Origin: Bacteroidaceae bacterium
GTDB taxonomy: Bacteria > Bacteroidota > Bacteroidia > Bacteroidales > Bacteroidaceae
Length of the DNA stretch: 64,000 nt
Direction of reading: 5' to 3'
Assembly (NCBI GenBank): GCA_017621515.1
Contig: JAGASY010000107.1
Coordinates: 1-64,000, forward strand
Below the pieces are notes generated by a model, which saw only the letters and a list, made by a program, of their open reading frames with translations, made no database searches and was not told the origin of the DNA. The translations under genes were made by a program, and so were the position numbers. Within the stretch, counting starts at the first letter, position 1. Each line of letters opens with the position of its first letter. Positions 27,035-35,407 of this stretch are shown here, in pieces.

Positions 27035-28102
27035 ATGATAAAAAACAAAAAGGACATCAAGCATATACTTGTGATACGTTTTCGTCGTGTGGGCGATTCT
27101 GTGCTCTCTATGGCATTGTGCCACAGTCTTCGTCTGACATTCCCGGAGGCGAAGATTGATTTCGTCATCAACAAAGGGATACATACTCTTTACGAGAACC
27201 ATCCGGACGTGGATCGTGTGATTACCTTCGACGACGAGGAGAATCATAGTGTGTGGAAATATTTGGGAAAGGTTTGGAAGGTAACGCACTCCACTCACTA
27301 TGATGTGATTATCGACATGCGCACCACCGTGAAAACACTTTGGTTCAGCCTCTTCTCTCTGTCCACTCCGTTCCGTATCGGGTGCAGAAAGAAATACGGT
27401 TGCGGAGTCCTTTCGCACCGGGTCGATAACCATGTGAAGGGAACGGGAAACCGCATCAACCAGAATCTTATGCTGATGAATCCTCTTGCCGAAGTGGCAG
27501 AACTGAAGAAGAGCACTGAGTTCAGGCTTTATGTAGATAAGGCAAGGAAGCAGTATTTCCATGAATACATGGTGAGCAAGGGCATTGACTTTTCGCGCCC
27601 TGTCATCATGGCTACGGTGACAGCTCGGCTGGAATACAAGGTGTGGCCCAAAGACCGCATGAAGGCTGTCCTTCGCAAGATAATGGACACATACAATGCA
27701 CAGATTATATTCAATTTTGCCGGAAAGGAGCGTGAGATGGCACTGCAATATCACAAAGAGCTGAATAATGACCCGCGTATATTTACGGATATTGAGGCCA
27801 ACTCGCTTCCCGACTTGTGTGCATTGTTGTCGAATTGCCACTTCTTCTTCGGCAATGAGGGCGGTCCGCGCCATATAGCACAGTCGCTCAATATCCCTTC
27901 ATACGCTATATTTCCTCCCAATGTCTCAAAGCGTATATGGCTTCCCGATGAGGGAGAACGCTTTGGCGGTATCAGTCCCGATGATTTTGTACCTTTGGAA
28001 AAACAGATTGCAGACAAGATGACTTATTCCGAGCGGATGGGACTCATCACCTGTGATGCCGTATGGGAAGGGCTTGACAAGATGCTTAAAAAGCATTTGT
28101 AA
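27035..28102 (+). CDS. Glycosyltransferase family 9 (heptosyltransferase-like)
   Basis: A 355-residue GT-B enzyme of the ADP-heptose:LPS heptosyltransferase family, expected to add a sugar to the lipopolysaccharide core at the inner face of the inner membrane. Signature regions: the N-terminal strand ILVIRFRRVGDSVLSM with the GD loop, and the C-terminal donor-site GNEGGPRHIAQSL. The start is moved to 27035 because a -7 promoter box at 27003-27010 lies inside the longer frame. It is preceded by the divergent cytidylyltransferase and followed by a large inverted repeat. Confidence 0.9.
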   Translation: MIKNKKDIKHILVIRFRRVGDSVLSMALCHSLRLTFPEAKIDFVINKGIHTLYENHPDVDRVITFDDEENHSVWKYLGKVWKVTHSTHYDVIIDMRTTVKTLWFSLFSLSTPFRIGCRKKYGCGVLSHRVDNHVKGTGNRINQNLMLMNPLAEVAELKKSTEFRLYVDKARKQYFHEYMVSKGIDFSRPVIMATVTARLEYKVWPKDRMKAVLRKIMDTYNAQIIFNFAGKEREMALQYHKELNNDPRIFTDIEANSLPDLCALLSNCHFFFGNEGGPRHIAQSLNIPSYAIFPPNVSKRIWLPDEGERFGGISPDDFVPLEKQIADKMTYSERMGLITCDAVWEGLDKMLKKHL

Positions 28103-28149
28103 GACTGTTTTTCATGGATTGAAGGGCTGTATTTTATAGATTTACCATG

Positions 28150-28287
28150 TGTTTTTTGCTGTTTTAAGTGGGTGTACTCAGCAGACTCCTCAAGCTTATG
28201 TGAGTCTGTCGAATACATCCATAACACACACACTCACATAAGCTTGAGGAGTCTGCTGAGTACACCCACTTAAAACAGCAAAAAACA
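28150..28287. repeat. Family H giant inverted repeat, 56-bp perfect arms
   Basis: Arms 28150-28205 and 28232-28287 are perfect reverse complements over 56 bp; the loop is 26 bases and begins with CTGTCGAATACATCC. The arms contain GTGGGTGTACTCA and CAGACTCCTC, shared with the hairpins at 11219 and 44815. L copy 3 begins 6 bp later. It could terminate the GT9 transcript, but such long perfect arms suggest recent formation or active maintenance. Confidence 0.9.
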
Positions 28288-28292
28288 ACTTT

Positions 28293-29088
28293 TCTGATTT
28301 GACAAAATGATATTTTCGCCCAAAATGAAATTTTAACACTTGGAGCAGATTTTTGCCGACGGTGAAGAAACGAAAATTTTGACTCGAAGATAACTGATTG
28401 ATAATCAATAGAATATAAAATTATTCAAAACGCTCGAAAAAACGCACTGAACACAATTTTTTGAAATTTCTGAGTGCTTTAGTAAATCGCTGATTTTTAA
28501 TGTCTTATAATTAAATTCGCCGTTTTAACTCTCAAATGCTCTCAAAAATCCATTCACTTTCAAGTTCTTGTTCAGACACACTTTCGAAGCCATGAATTAT
28601 ACACTTCTTAACATTTCACTTGAAGTCCGCCGTTTTTTTCTCTGCTTCCCACTGTTTTTTTATTTTCAGCGCACAGTTTTGAAATTTTCAGCGCACAGTG
28701 AAAGAATTTCTACTGCGCTGTAAATAAAATTGCAGTGCGCTGCGAAGAAAAAAACAGTGCGCTGAAATTTTGAGAACTTAGTACTTTTTTTCCAAGAACT
28801 CTTCGCCAAAGGTAAATAAACGTAAAAGAACCGTCTGAAAACGAAACACTATTTCACAATCCTCAAAGGCTTTTGAATATATGTGTAGAATCCCCATTCT
28901 TCGATAAAAGTTCAGTGAGCTTCATTTTGGAACGTTCCAGAGGGCTTGGAATTTTAACATTTAACAAAATCAGAAAGATAGTATTTTAATATAAAATCAG
29001 CAAATCAAGACAGAAACAGTCCTATTTTGCTTGCGTTATGTCAGAAAATAATTTTGTTAAAAAGTATATATAAAATTTTTTATTATGG
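28293..29088 (+). repeat. Family L dispersed intergenic element, copy 3
   Basis: A 796-bp copy. The conserved 60-bp block is at 28919-28978, 626 bp from the start. The central stem pairs AAACGCTC with GAGTGCTTT using a C-G pair where copy 1 has T-A. The GCGC-rich block is at about 28665-28765. It lies between GT9 and DUF4861 genes, both on the plus strand, with no preserved open frame. Confidence 0.9.
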
Positions 29089-29341
29089 GGAGCTTTTAGA
29101 GGCGATTTTGTGAGGAGGCAGCAACGGAGAAATCTGCCAAATCCAATCACAAACATACCTGCTTAAACATGAGAAGTCTGTCGAATCCACTTGTTTAGAC
29201 AAACAGAAATAATTTCATCCCTCCCATGAAACGGTCTCTTAACGGAAGCAAACTATTCGTTTTTCTCTTCTTGAAAACACTTTCCCCGAAAGAGAAAGTG
29301 TTTTCTTCATCTTGTCAGCACATAAATTTGTAGTTTTTGTG
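29089..29341. other. Intergenic flank right of L copy 3, with short repeats and a hairpin
   Basis: AGTCTGTCGA at 29175-29184 and CTGCTTAAACATGAGAAGTC resemble the leader of the fucP gene. A 12-bp perfect hairpin (29273-29284 with 29294-29305, GAAAACACTTTC arms) looks like a terminator placed just before the next promoter. No coding potential. Confidence 0.5.
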
Positions 29342-29349
29342 TACATTTG
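29342..29349 (+). promoter_or_regulatory. -7 box TACATTTG for the DUF4861 gene
   Basis: TACATTTGC matches the consensus, 26 bp before the ATG at 29376. Confidence 0.65.
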
Positions 29350-29375
29350 CGAAACTTAAATAAAAAAAGACAGAT

Positions 29376-30641
29376 ATGAAGAAAATATTTTCAATTGTGG
29401 CCGCAATGCTGTTTGCAGCAGTTGCAGGTGCAGCAGACAAGGTGACGCTCACCGTATCCAATTCATTGAAATCGGCACGTAGCGGAGAAATGATAGAAGT
29501 TCCGGTAAGTCAGGTAAAGGCAAAGCTTGGCAATGCAGAGAAACTGGTTGTCACTGATGCAGACGGAAAGGAGATTCCAAGCCAGATTACATACGACGGA
29601 AAACTCATTTTTCAGGTAGGAGTGGCAGCCAAAGGCAAGTCTGTATATTATGTACAGGCTGGAACTCCGAAAGAATACGAAGCTAAAGTGTTCGGACGTC
29701 AGTTTCCGGAGCGTGTTGATGACATTGCATGGGAAAACGATCTTGTAGCATTCCGCTGCTATGGTCCTGCACTTCAGCGTTCCGGTGAACGTGCGTGGGG
29801 ATATGATATATGGAACAAGCGTACCTCCAAGTTAGTGGTCAACGACCGCTATGCCAAGGAGCTTGATGCCGATATGGCACGTGCTTGTCAGAAACTCCGC
29901 AAACTCGGACAGAACGATTTGGCTGACGATGTATATAATGCTATCAGCTACCACGTGGATCACGGCAATGGCATGGACTGCTACAAGGTAGGTCCTACTC
30001 TCGGCTGCGGAACATCGGCACTGCTTGTCAACGATGGCAAGGAAATCGCCTACTCTCGCTGCTATGTAAGCTATGAGATTTTGGATCGCGGTCCGCTGCG
30101 CTTCACTGTGCGTTTAGTATATGACGCTCCGGAGAAGCTCGAAAACAACAAGGTGTCTGAGTACCGCATCATTAGTCTTGATGCAGGTTCGCAGCTCAAC
30201 AAGGCTACAGTAGGCTACGAAGGTCTTAATGTGGCAATGCCGATAGCAACAGGCATCATCGTTCACAATGAGAACCCTACTGCATACGTGCTTAATGCAG
30301 GGGCAGGCTATATGGGATATGAAGACCTTGGCGACCCGAACCAGTATAAAGAAAAGTACAGAGCAAAGCAGAACAAAGATTTCGGAAAAATCTATGTAGG
30401 TGCTGTATATCCTCAGAAAGTCAATGAGGTGAAATATCAGGAAGGAGAGAATCTTCCGGGAGCATGTGGACATATCCTCGGCATCAGCACACTGAAACCG
30501 GGAGCAAGCTACACTTACTATTTCGGTTCGGGATGGAGCAGAAATCCGGAAACTTCTTTCCACAGTCTGACAGACTGGGAAGCTTATCTCAGCAAGTTTG
30601 CGCAGCAGGTAAAGAATCCTCTTAAAGTAAGTGTGAAATAA
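29376..30641 (+). CDS. Secreted DUF4861 family protein
   Basis: A 421-residue protein with a clear signal peptide (cleavage near Ala17-Ala19, GAADK), so periplasmic or exported. The body resembles the DUF4861 family, an all-beta fold seen in Bacteroidetes near pectin- and uronic-acid-degrading enzymes. Conserved-looking stretches include FGRQFPERVDDIAWENDLVAFR, shown here only in part as PERVDDIAWEND, and HGNGMDCYKVGPTLGCG. No catalytic mechanism is established to my knowledge. It stands alone, with its own promoter and a bidirectional terminator after it. A role in plant polysaccharide use is plausible but inferred. Confidence 0.75.
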   Translation: MKKIFSIVAAMLFAAVAGAADKVTLTVSNSLKSARSGEMIEVPVSQVKAKLGNAEKLVVTDADGKEIPSQITYDGKLIFQVGVAAKGKSVYYVQAGTPKEYEAKVFGRQFPERVDDIAWENDLVAFRCYGPALQRSGERAWGYDIWNKRTSKLVVNDRYAKELDADMARACQKLRKLGQNDLADDVYNAISYHVDHGNGMDCYKVGPTLGCGTSALLVNDGKEIAYSRCYVSYEILDRGPLRFTVRLVYDAPEKLENNKVSEYRIISLDAGSQLNKATVGYEGLNVAMPIATGIIVHNENPTAYVLNAGAGYMGYEDLGDPNQYKEKYRAKQNKDFGKIYVGAVYPQKVNEVKYQEGENLPGACGHILGISTLKPGASYTYYFGSGWSRNPETSFHSLTDWEAYLSKFAQQVKNPLKVSVK

Positions 30642-30671
30642 GTAGATGAATTTGTTAAGATTCGACTGTTA

Positions 30672-30698
30672 AGTGGGTGTCTGTAGAAGACACCCACT
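30672..30698. terminator. Bidirectional hairpin, family H-like arms
   Basis: An 11-bp perfect stem (30672-30682 with 30688-30698, AGTGGGTGTCT arms) with a 5-base loop, between convergent genes. The arm sequence matches the GTGGGTGTA hairpins elsewhere in the window. No long T-run. Confidence 0.7.
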
Positions 30699-30718
30699 CA
30701 CAACCCACAAATAACTCC

Positions 30719-32758
30719 TTAGAACTTCCATCGCAACTGCATCTGCAAATCTTCACGATGATTTGCTGCAATCATTTCTGTGCCTGTACCTATCGAGGTG
30801 CGGTTGAAATATCGTGTGCCTCCTAACTTGGCTGTGGCAGACAAGCCGCCGCCAAAGGCGAAAGAGGCAAGCACGGAAGTGCGCAGTCCATGATAGAAAT
30901 AAGAAGAGAAGCCATATACATACAGCAAAGACGGCTCGTAGGCATATATGCGTGCGGCATAACTATCAGTATTGAAATAGACAACAGAGAAATCCAGCCT
31001 GCCCTTTCCTGAGCAAAACCGCCAGCGCAAGTTTTCCGAGACAAGAAATCCCTTGTCCGTACCGGTAGAAGCAAAGGAAGAAGCAGTGGCAATCGCAACG
31101 GTCTTCAGTGCAAGACGTGACGACGGAGCATACAAACATTGCAGACGCACATGCTGAGTGGTCAGATAGCGCAACACTGTCCCTTCATCCGTTTTGCAGT
31201 CCTGTTGCCGCGCTTTCACACGGTAACGCAATGCAAACGACAAATCCCGGCGCGGAGTGTAGGCGACCTGCCACATTCCTTCCACAGCATGAGAACTTCC
31301 GGACACTTTATATTTCATCCAAGGGAAATAGACGGCATCAACGTATGCTTCCATCTTTATTTTTCTCCACATCGACGTGTTCCATCCCACGAACAAGCCG
31401 CTCTCATTTTGCGGACGGGCATTGTCTCCGAATGAGCAGGAGTTCACAGCCACATAACGCGCACCGTAGCTTCGCTGTACGACAGTCAGATGATTATAGT
31501 CGCCTAATGCCATCTGCAAAGTGTTTATCGTTGCCATGCCTCCTTCCGAACTTATTGCCGTTTCGCCCCTTACGGAAAACCGTCTTCCCAGATAAGCATA
31601 CGCAGCACTGTAGGCAGAGAAATCCGTGCCGTGGGCATTATACAAGCGATATAAGGAGGAGGGAGTGTCGTGCTTTGGAGCGAGCGGAAGCGAATAGCGG
31701 GTAACGGAAGCCGTTGCAGAAATCTCGAATGCCTTGTATGAGAAACGGATGTTTCCGCCCCAGTCCGTCACCTTCAGATTTCCTTTCTTACTGTATTCAA
31801 GGGGTGTACGGTGCAGACCGTCTGTTTTCAAGGACGATATTCCGGAAGAGTCCGTCAGCATGGTTCCGTCAGCGTTCCGCCGCGAACCGAATGCCGTGAA
31901 CTGCCATGAACCGTGAGCGAATGCAGCTGCCGCCCCACTGAAATAGGCGCATTCCGACATTGACGAATGACGGAAAATACCACGTTCTCTCCGTCCCAGA
32001 CTTCCAAGCATCATTGTTTTTCCAAATGTCGACGACGTGTTCACGACGAGTCCTTGTCCGAAAGAAATCCGATAATTGCCTACTGCGGCAGTGCGCAATG
32101 CACCTATATCATGCACCAACGCGTAAGCAGAAATATGGTCTGCCCCTTTCTCTCCAGCGTCCTTCTCCATCTGAAACCCCGCCTCAACTTTGTTCATGCT
32201 CTTGAATGAATAGCGCAGTGAATGGTACAGTCTGCTCCCGCGATAGACTTTGTTGGGCGACTTCTCAAGCACCTCTGCCGGATAATCCTGATATGCCGCT
32301 TTGGTATAGAACGGAACATCTGTACGCGCTACAAGCTCATTTTCCAAATATTTCAGCAAAGATTTGATTGTAATGTTCCTTTCCGGAACTTTCCCTGCAT
32401 AACAGAACAATTGCAGAAACGCACGTGTCACAGCATCAAGACTCTCCACTGCCATAAGTTCGCCGGTGGAAGCAAGCGGCTTGTTGCGCTCCACATAATA
32501 TACAATGTCTTTAATCTGGGAGTCTGAAAGAAAAGGAAGTGTTTCCAGTCCCCCTTCCGGTATATCATTCAGGTTCAACGGATGGCAGTGCAACTCGTAC
32601 AGTTCTTCAAGCACGTCCTCGCCCACATCCCCCTCCTCGCCGTCGGCGGCATACATCCACTCCACAAAGTCTTCCCAGCATACAGGCAGCTGCGCATCGG
32701 CATACACCGTCCATGCACACACAAACCATACAAACGAAAAAAATCTCCACCTACTCAT
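30719..32758 (-). CDS. Outer-membrane-type protein with N-terminal helix-hairpin-helix domain
   Basis: A 679-residue protein with a signal peptide (residues 1-22, ending ADAQ), then an HhH domain of ComEA type (LNLNDIPEGGLETLPFLSD... and KPLASTGELMAVESLD, about 57-120). The remaining 550 residues alternate polar and hydrophobic positions and end in a terminal Phe (MQLRWKF), as in outer-membrane beta-barrels. This arrangement is common in Bacteroidales as an uncharacterised family. An HhH module in the periplasm could bind DNA, so a link to DNA uptake is possible but unproven. A divergent promoter (32843-32850) precedes it. Confidence 0.75.
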   Translation of the reverse strand: MSRWRFFSFVWFVCAWTVYADAQLPVCWEDFVEWMYAADGEEGDVGEDVLEELYELHCHPLNLNDIPEGGLETLPFLSDSQIKDIVYYVERNKPLASTGELMAVESLDAVTRAFLQLFCYAGKVPERNITIKSLLKYLENELVARTDVPFYTKAAYQDYPAEVLEKSPNKVYRGSRLYHSLRYSFKSMNKVEAGFQMEKDAGEKGADHISAYALVHDIGALRTAAVGNYRISFGQGLVVNTSSTFGKTMMLGSLGRRERGIFRHSSMSECAYFSGAAAAFAHGSWQFTAFGSRRNADGTMLTDSSGISSLKTDGLHRTPLEYSKKGNLKVTDWGGNIRFSYKAFEISATASVTRYSLPLAPKHDTPSSLYRLYNAHGTDFSAYSAAYAYLGRRFSVRGETAISSEGGMATINTLQMALGDYNHLTVVQRSYGARYVAVNSCSFGDNARPQNESGLFVGWNTSMWRKIKMEAYVDAVYFPWMKYKVSGSSHAVEGMWQVAYTPRRDLSFALRYRVKARQQDCKTDEGTVLRYLTTQHVRLQCLYAPSSRLALKTVAIATASSFASTGTDKGFLVSENLRWRFCSGKGRLDFSVVYFNTDSYAARIYAYEPSLLYVYGFSSYFYHGLRTSVLASFAFGGGLSATAKLGGTRYFNRTSIGTGTEMIAANHREDLQMQLRWKF

Positions 32759-32842
32759 CAGCCATCAGATTTATTGTTAACCAACCACAAACGAGCCGTC
32801 ATCTCACCCGCATACAACGGCTTCATCCTCCTCATTTCGCCT

Positions 32843-32850
32843 CAAAATTA
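32843..32850 (-). promoter_or_regulatory. -7 box TAATTTTG for the HhH/beta-barrel gene
   Basis: Minus-strand TAATTTTG, 84 bp before the start codon at 32758. Confidence 0.6.
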
Positions 32851-32924
32851 ACATTTATCCTTTAATTTAGATTCAACAAATCATATAAATTGTGAAATCG
32901 ACAGTAAATCAATAATATTCTTAC

Positions 32925-32932
32925 TATTTTTG
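32925..32932 (+). promoter_or_regulatory. -7 box TATTTTTG directly before a GTG start
   Basis: TATTTTTGC ends 4 bp before the GTG at 32937. There is an in-frame TAA at 32913 and no ATG between, so the DUF4294 gene would be transcribed from about its first codon. Confidence 0.65.
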
Positions 32933-32936
32933 CGCT

Positions 32937-33584
32937 GTGAAAGATGCCATAAGATACATATTGCTGTTCGTCTTGCCGCTGTATTTCATCCACAATGCCG
33001 CAGCACAGAGTATTGTTGCCGATATATCGACCGACACAGAAATGACAGGAGCACCGATATTCTCCCACCGTGTCGGCTATGCCGGACAGGTAGAATATGA
33101 GGGCGAGTCTATTCCGTGGTTCATTCTTTCCGATGTATATATCTTCAACAAACTGACTTTCAAAAGTACGCGTCAGGCACGCAAATACTATAAAATAGCC
33201 AATAACATTAAGAAAGTATATCCGATTGCGGTGGATATACAGCACACCATCGACCGTACAGTAGCGCACATGGACTCTCTTCCGGACAAGAAATCGAAGG
33301 ACGAGTATATGAAGTTCATGGAAAAGGAACTGAAGCGGCAATACACTCCCAAACTGAAGAAACTGACTTTTTCACAAGGCAAACTGCTTATCAAACTTAT
33401 TGACAGGCAGTGTGACCAAACGTCATACCAGCTGATAAAGACCTACATGGGAGGTTTCAAGGCAACTTTCTACAACGCTTTCGCTTCCCTCTTCGGTGCA
33501 AGCCTGAAAAAACAGTACGATCCGGAAGTGGATGACAAACTGACGGAGCGTTGCATACTTCTTATTGAATCAGGGCAGATGTAG
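32937..33584 (+). CDS. DUF4294 family exported protein (GTG start, possibly leaderless)
   Basis: A 215-residue protein. The first residues form a good signal peptide (IRYILLFVLPLYFIHNAAAQ), which requires the GTG at 32937; the next Met lies after the signal peptide. The body matches the Bacteroidetes DUF4294 family: a short beta N-terminal part (EYEGESIPWFILSDVYIF) then a long basic helical region (RQARKYYKIANNIKKVYPIA). The function is unknown. The -7 box ends 4 bp upstream, so the mRNA may have almost no leader. The sirtuin gene follows at 71 bp and is probably cotranscribed. Confidence 0.75.
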   Translation: MKDAIRYILLFVLPLYFIHNAAAQSIVADISTDTEMTGAPIFSHRVGYAGQVEYEGESIPWFILSDVYIFNKLTFKSTRQARKYYKIANNIKKVYPIAVDIQHTIDRTVAHMDSLPDKKSKDEYMKFMEKELKRQYTPKLKKLTFSQGKLLIKLIDRQCDQTSYQLIKTYMGGFKATFYNAFASLFGASLKKQYDPEVDDKLTERCILLIESGQM

Positions 33585-33655
33585 GTAATTTGTCGGCAAA
33601 GTATGCCGCACGGGGAAAAATCTATCTTTATCCAGCAACACATAAATTCATCACC

Positions 33656-34363
33656 ATGAAAAAATTAGTATTCCTTACAGGAGCAGGAATGTCGGCAGAA
33701 AGCGGCATCAGTACATTCAGAGACGCTGGCGGTCTTTGGGAGAACTATCCGGTGCAACAGGTAGCAAGCATTGAAGGATACTACCGCGACCCGGAACTTG
33801 TCATCACTTTCTACAATCAGCGGCGCAAACAACTGCTCGAATGTCAACCTAACGAAGGGCATCGCATCGTGGCGGAAATGGAGAAATGGTTCGACACCAC
33901 CGTGGTCACGCAGAACATCGACAATCTCCATGAGAAAGCCGGGAGCAGCCATGTCATCCATCTGCACGGAGAACTGATGAAGGCCACCTCCAGTCGGAAT
34001 CCCAACGATTCACGTTGTATCACCACTCTGCCGGAAGAACGTCCATTCATCAAAATAGGCGACAAGGCAGCCGACGGTTCCCAACTCCGTCCGTTCATCG
34101 TGTGGTTTGGCGAGAGTGTACCCATGATGGAGCCAGCCATCGAGAAGGCGATGGAAGCTGACATTTTCGTGGTGATAGGCACTTCGCTCAATGTATATCC
34201 GGCGGCGGGACTGCTCAACTATGTGCGCCCGGATGCCAAGCTATATCTGATTGACCCCAAGCCGGCAAGTGCAGTCTCTGCTTCCAATATACATATTATA
34301 AAGAAAGGTGCCGGGGAGGGCATGAAAGAACTCCGGCAATTGCTGACTGAGAAGGATATATAA
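33656..34363 (+). CDS. Sirtuin NAD-dependent protein deacylase lacking the zinc cysteines
   Basis: A 235-residue class III-like sirtuin (CobB family) that removes acyl groups from lysines using NAD. Visible: GAGMSAESGI, the FRD loop, TQNIDNLHEKAG and the catalytic His104 in HLHGE. Tyr53 and Arg56 (FYNQRR) match the Tyr-x-x-Arg pair that binds succinyl/malonyl groups in E. coli CobB and SIRT5. Oddly, the four zinc cysteines expected between residues 110 and 145 are absent apart from Cys121. The start is ATG 33656: the longer frame from 33590 adds 22 unrelated residues. It is likely translated with the preceding DUF4294 gene. Confidence 0.92.
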   Translation: MKKLVFLTGAGMSAESGISTFRDAGGLWENYPVQQVASIEGYYRDPELVITFYNQRRKQLLECQPNEGHRIVAEMEKWFDTTVVTQNIDNLHEKAGSSHVIHLHGELMKATSSRNPNDSRCITTLPEERPFIKIGDKAADGSQLRPFIVWFGESVPMMEPAIEKAMEADIFVVIGTSLNVYPAAGLLNYVRPDAKLYLIDPKPASAVSASNIHIIKKGAGEGMKELRQLLTEKDI

Positions 34364-34422
34364 GCTCATTTTGGGCTTTTTGTGGTTACATTCACAGATT
34401 CTTTATATGTTTAAACAGGGAT

Positions 34423-34545
34423 ATTAGTAGTGTTTTTTACAGACTCCTCCGTCGCAAGCTTCCCAATTGCTCCTATTCCGCAATTGCTCCTGTTAGGGGA
34501 GGTGGCGCGTTAGCAACGGAGGAGTCTGTAAAATAATCTACTAAT
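34423..34545. repeat. Degenerate family S element next to L copy 4
   Basis: Outer arms 34423-34452 and 34516-34545 pair at 27 of 30 positions and contain ACAGACTCCTCCGT / ACGGAGGAGTCTGT, as in the intact element at 44.8 kb. The 63-base loop is missing; instead a duplicated TTGCTCCTATTCCGCAATTG-type sequence fills the centre. It lies 8 bp from the 3' end of L copy 4. Confidence 0.65.
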
Positions 34546-34553
34546 ACCCCCCC

Positions 34554-35346
34554 CCATAACAAAATATTTTATATATGTTTTTTAACAAAATTATTTTCTA
34601 ACAAAATGTAAGCAATACAACTGATTCCATTTTAATTTTACCGATTTTGCATCAAAATACTGTCTTTTTGATTTTGTTAAATGTTAAAATTTCAAGCCCT
34701 CTGGAACGCTCCAAAATGAAGCTCACTGAACTTTTGTCGGAGAATGGGGATTCTACGCGCATTTTCTAACACCTCATTAAAATGTGAAATAATGTTTCAT
34801 TTCAGGCGGTTTTTTTACATTTATTTATCTTCGGCAAAGAGTTTTTTTGAAAGATCTACTAAGTGCGTAAATTTTCAGCGCACTGTCGTCATTTTTCCAG
34901 CGCACTGTAAATTTATTTGCAGTGTGCTACAAATTCACGCGCTTAGTAGATTGGAGAAATTTTCAGCGTAGATTTTTTGAAAAAGCATTAGGAAATGGGG
35001 AAAAAGACAGTGGAGTTCGGTTGAAATGTTAAGAAATGTATAAATTACTGTTTTAGAAGTGTGTCTGAATAGGAACTTAAAAGTGGGTGGATTTTGGGTG
35101 GTGTTTGAAAGTGGGAACGGTGGATTCTCCTATAAAATATTAATAATCAGCAAATTACCAAAATACTCATTTTTTTGAAAAAATTGCATCTGGCACGTTT
35201 TTTTGAGTGTTTTGAAAAATTTTATATTCTGTTGATTATCAACTATTTATATTCAAGCAGAAAATTTTATCTCTTCGTCCTCGGCAAAAAATCACTTGAA
35301 GTGTTAAATTTTTATTTTAGGTGAAAATATCATTTTGTCAAATTGA
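34554..35346 (-). repeat. Family L dispersed intergenic element, copy 4 (reverse orientation)
   Basis: A 793-bp copy on the minus strand; the conserved 60-bp block is at 34663-34722, 624 bp from its start. The GCGC-rich block is more degenerate here than in the other copies. It follows the minus-strand regulator gene, so the element has the same orientation as its upstream gene. No preserved open frame. Confidence 0.88.
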
Positions 35347-35360
35347 AAAGTTGATTTTTG

Positions 35361-35394
35361 GTATCTGTCTCCGCGAGTACGCATTGACAGATAC
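35361..35394. repeat. Hairpin at the 5' side of L copy 4
   Basis: A 9-bp perfect stem GTATCTGTC (35361-35369) with GACAGATAC (35386-35394). It lies between the end of the regulator gene and L copy 4, the position where a hairpin flanks copies 2, 3 and 5, though the arm sequence differs. It may terminate the regulator gene. Confidence 0.6.
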
Positions 35395-35407
35395 ATGTAA
35401 TCCTTCA

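Noticed and set aside
27002..27874. 290-codon open frame antisense to the GT9 gene
   Set aside because: Shadow of a gene with clear family motifs; no recognisable domain.
31108..31704. 198-codon plus-strand open frame opposite the HhH/beta-barrel gene
   Set aside because: Antisense shadow; the minus-strand gene has a signal peptide, a domain and a barrel-type end.
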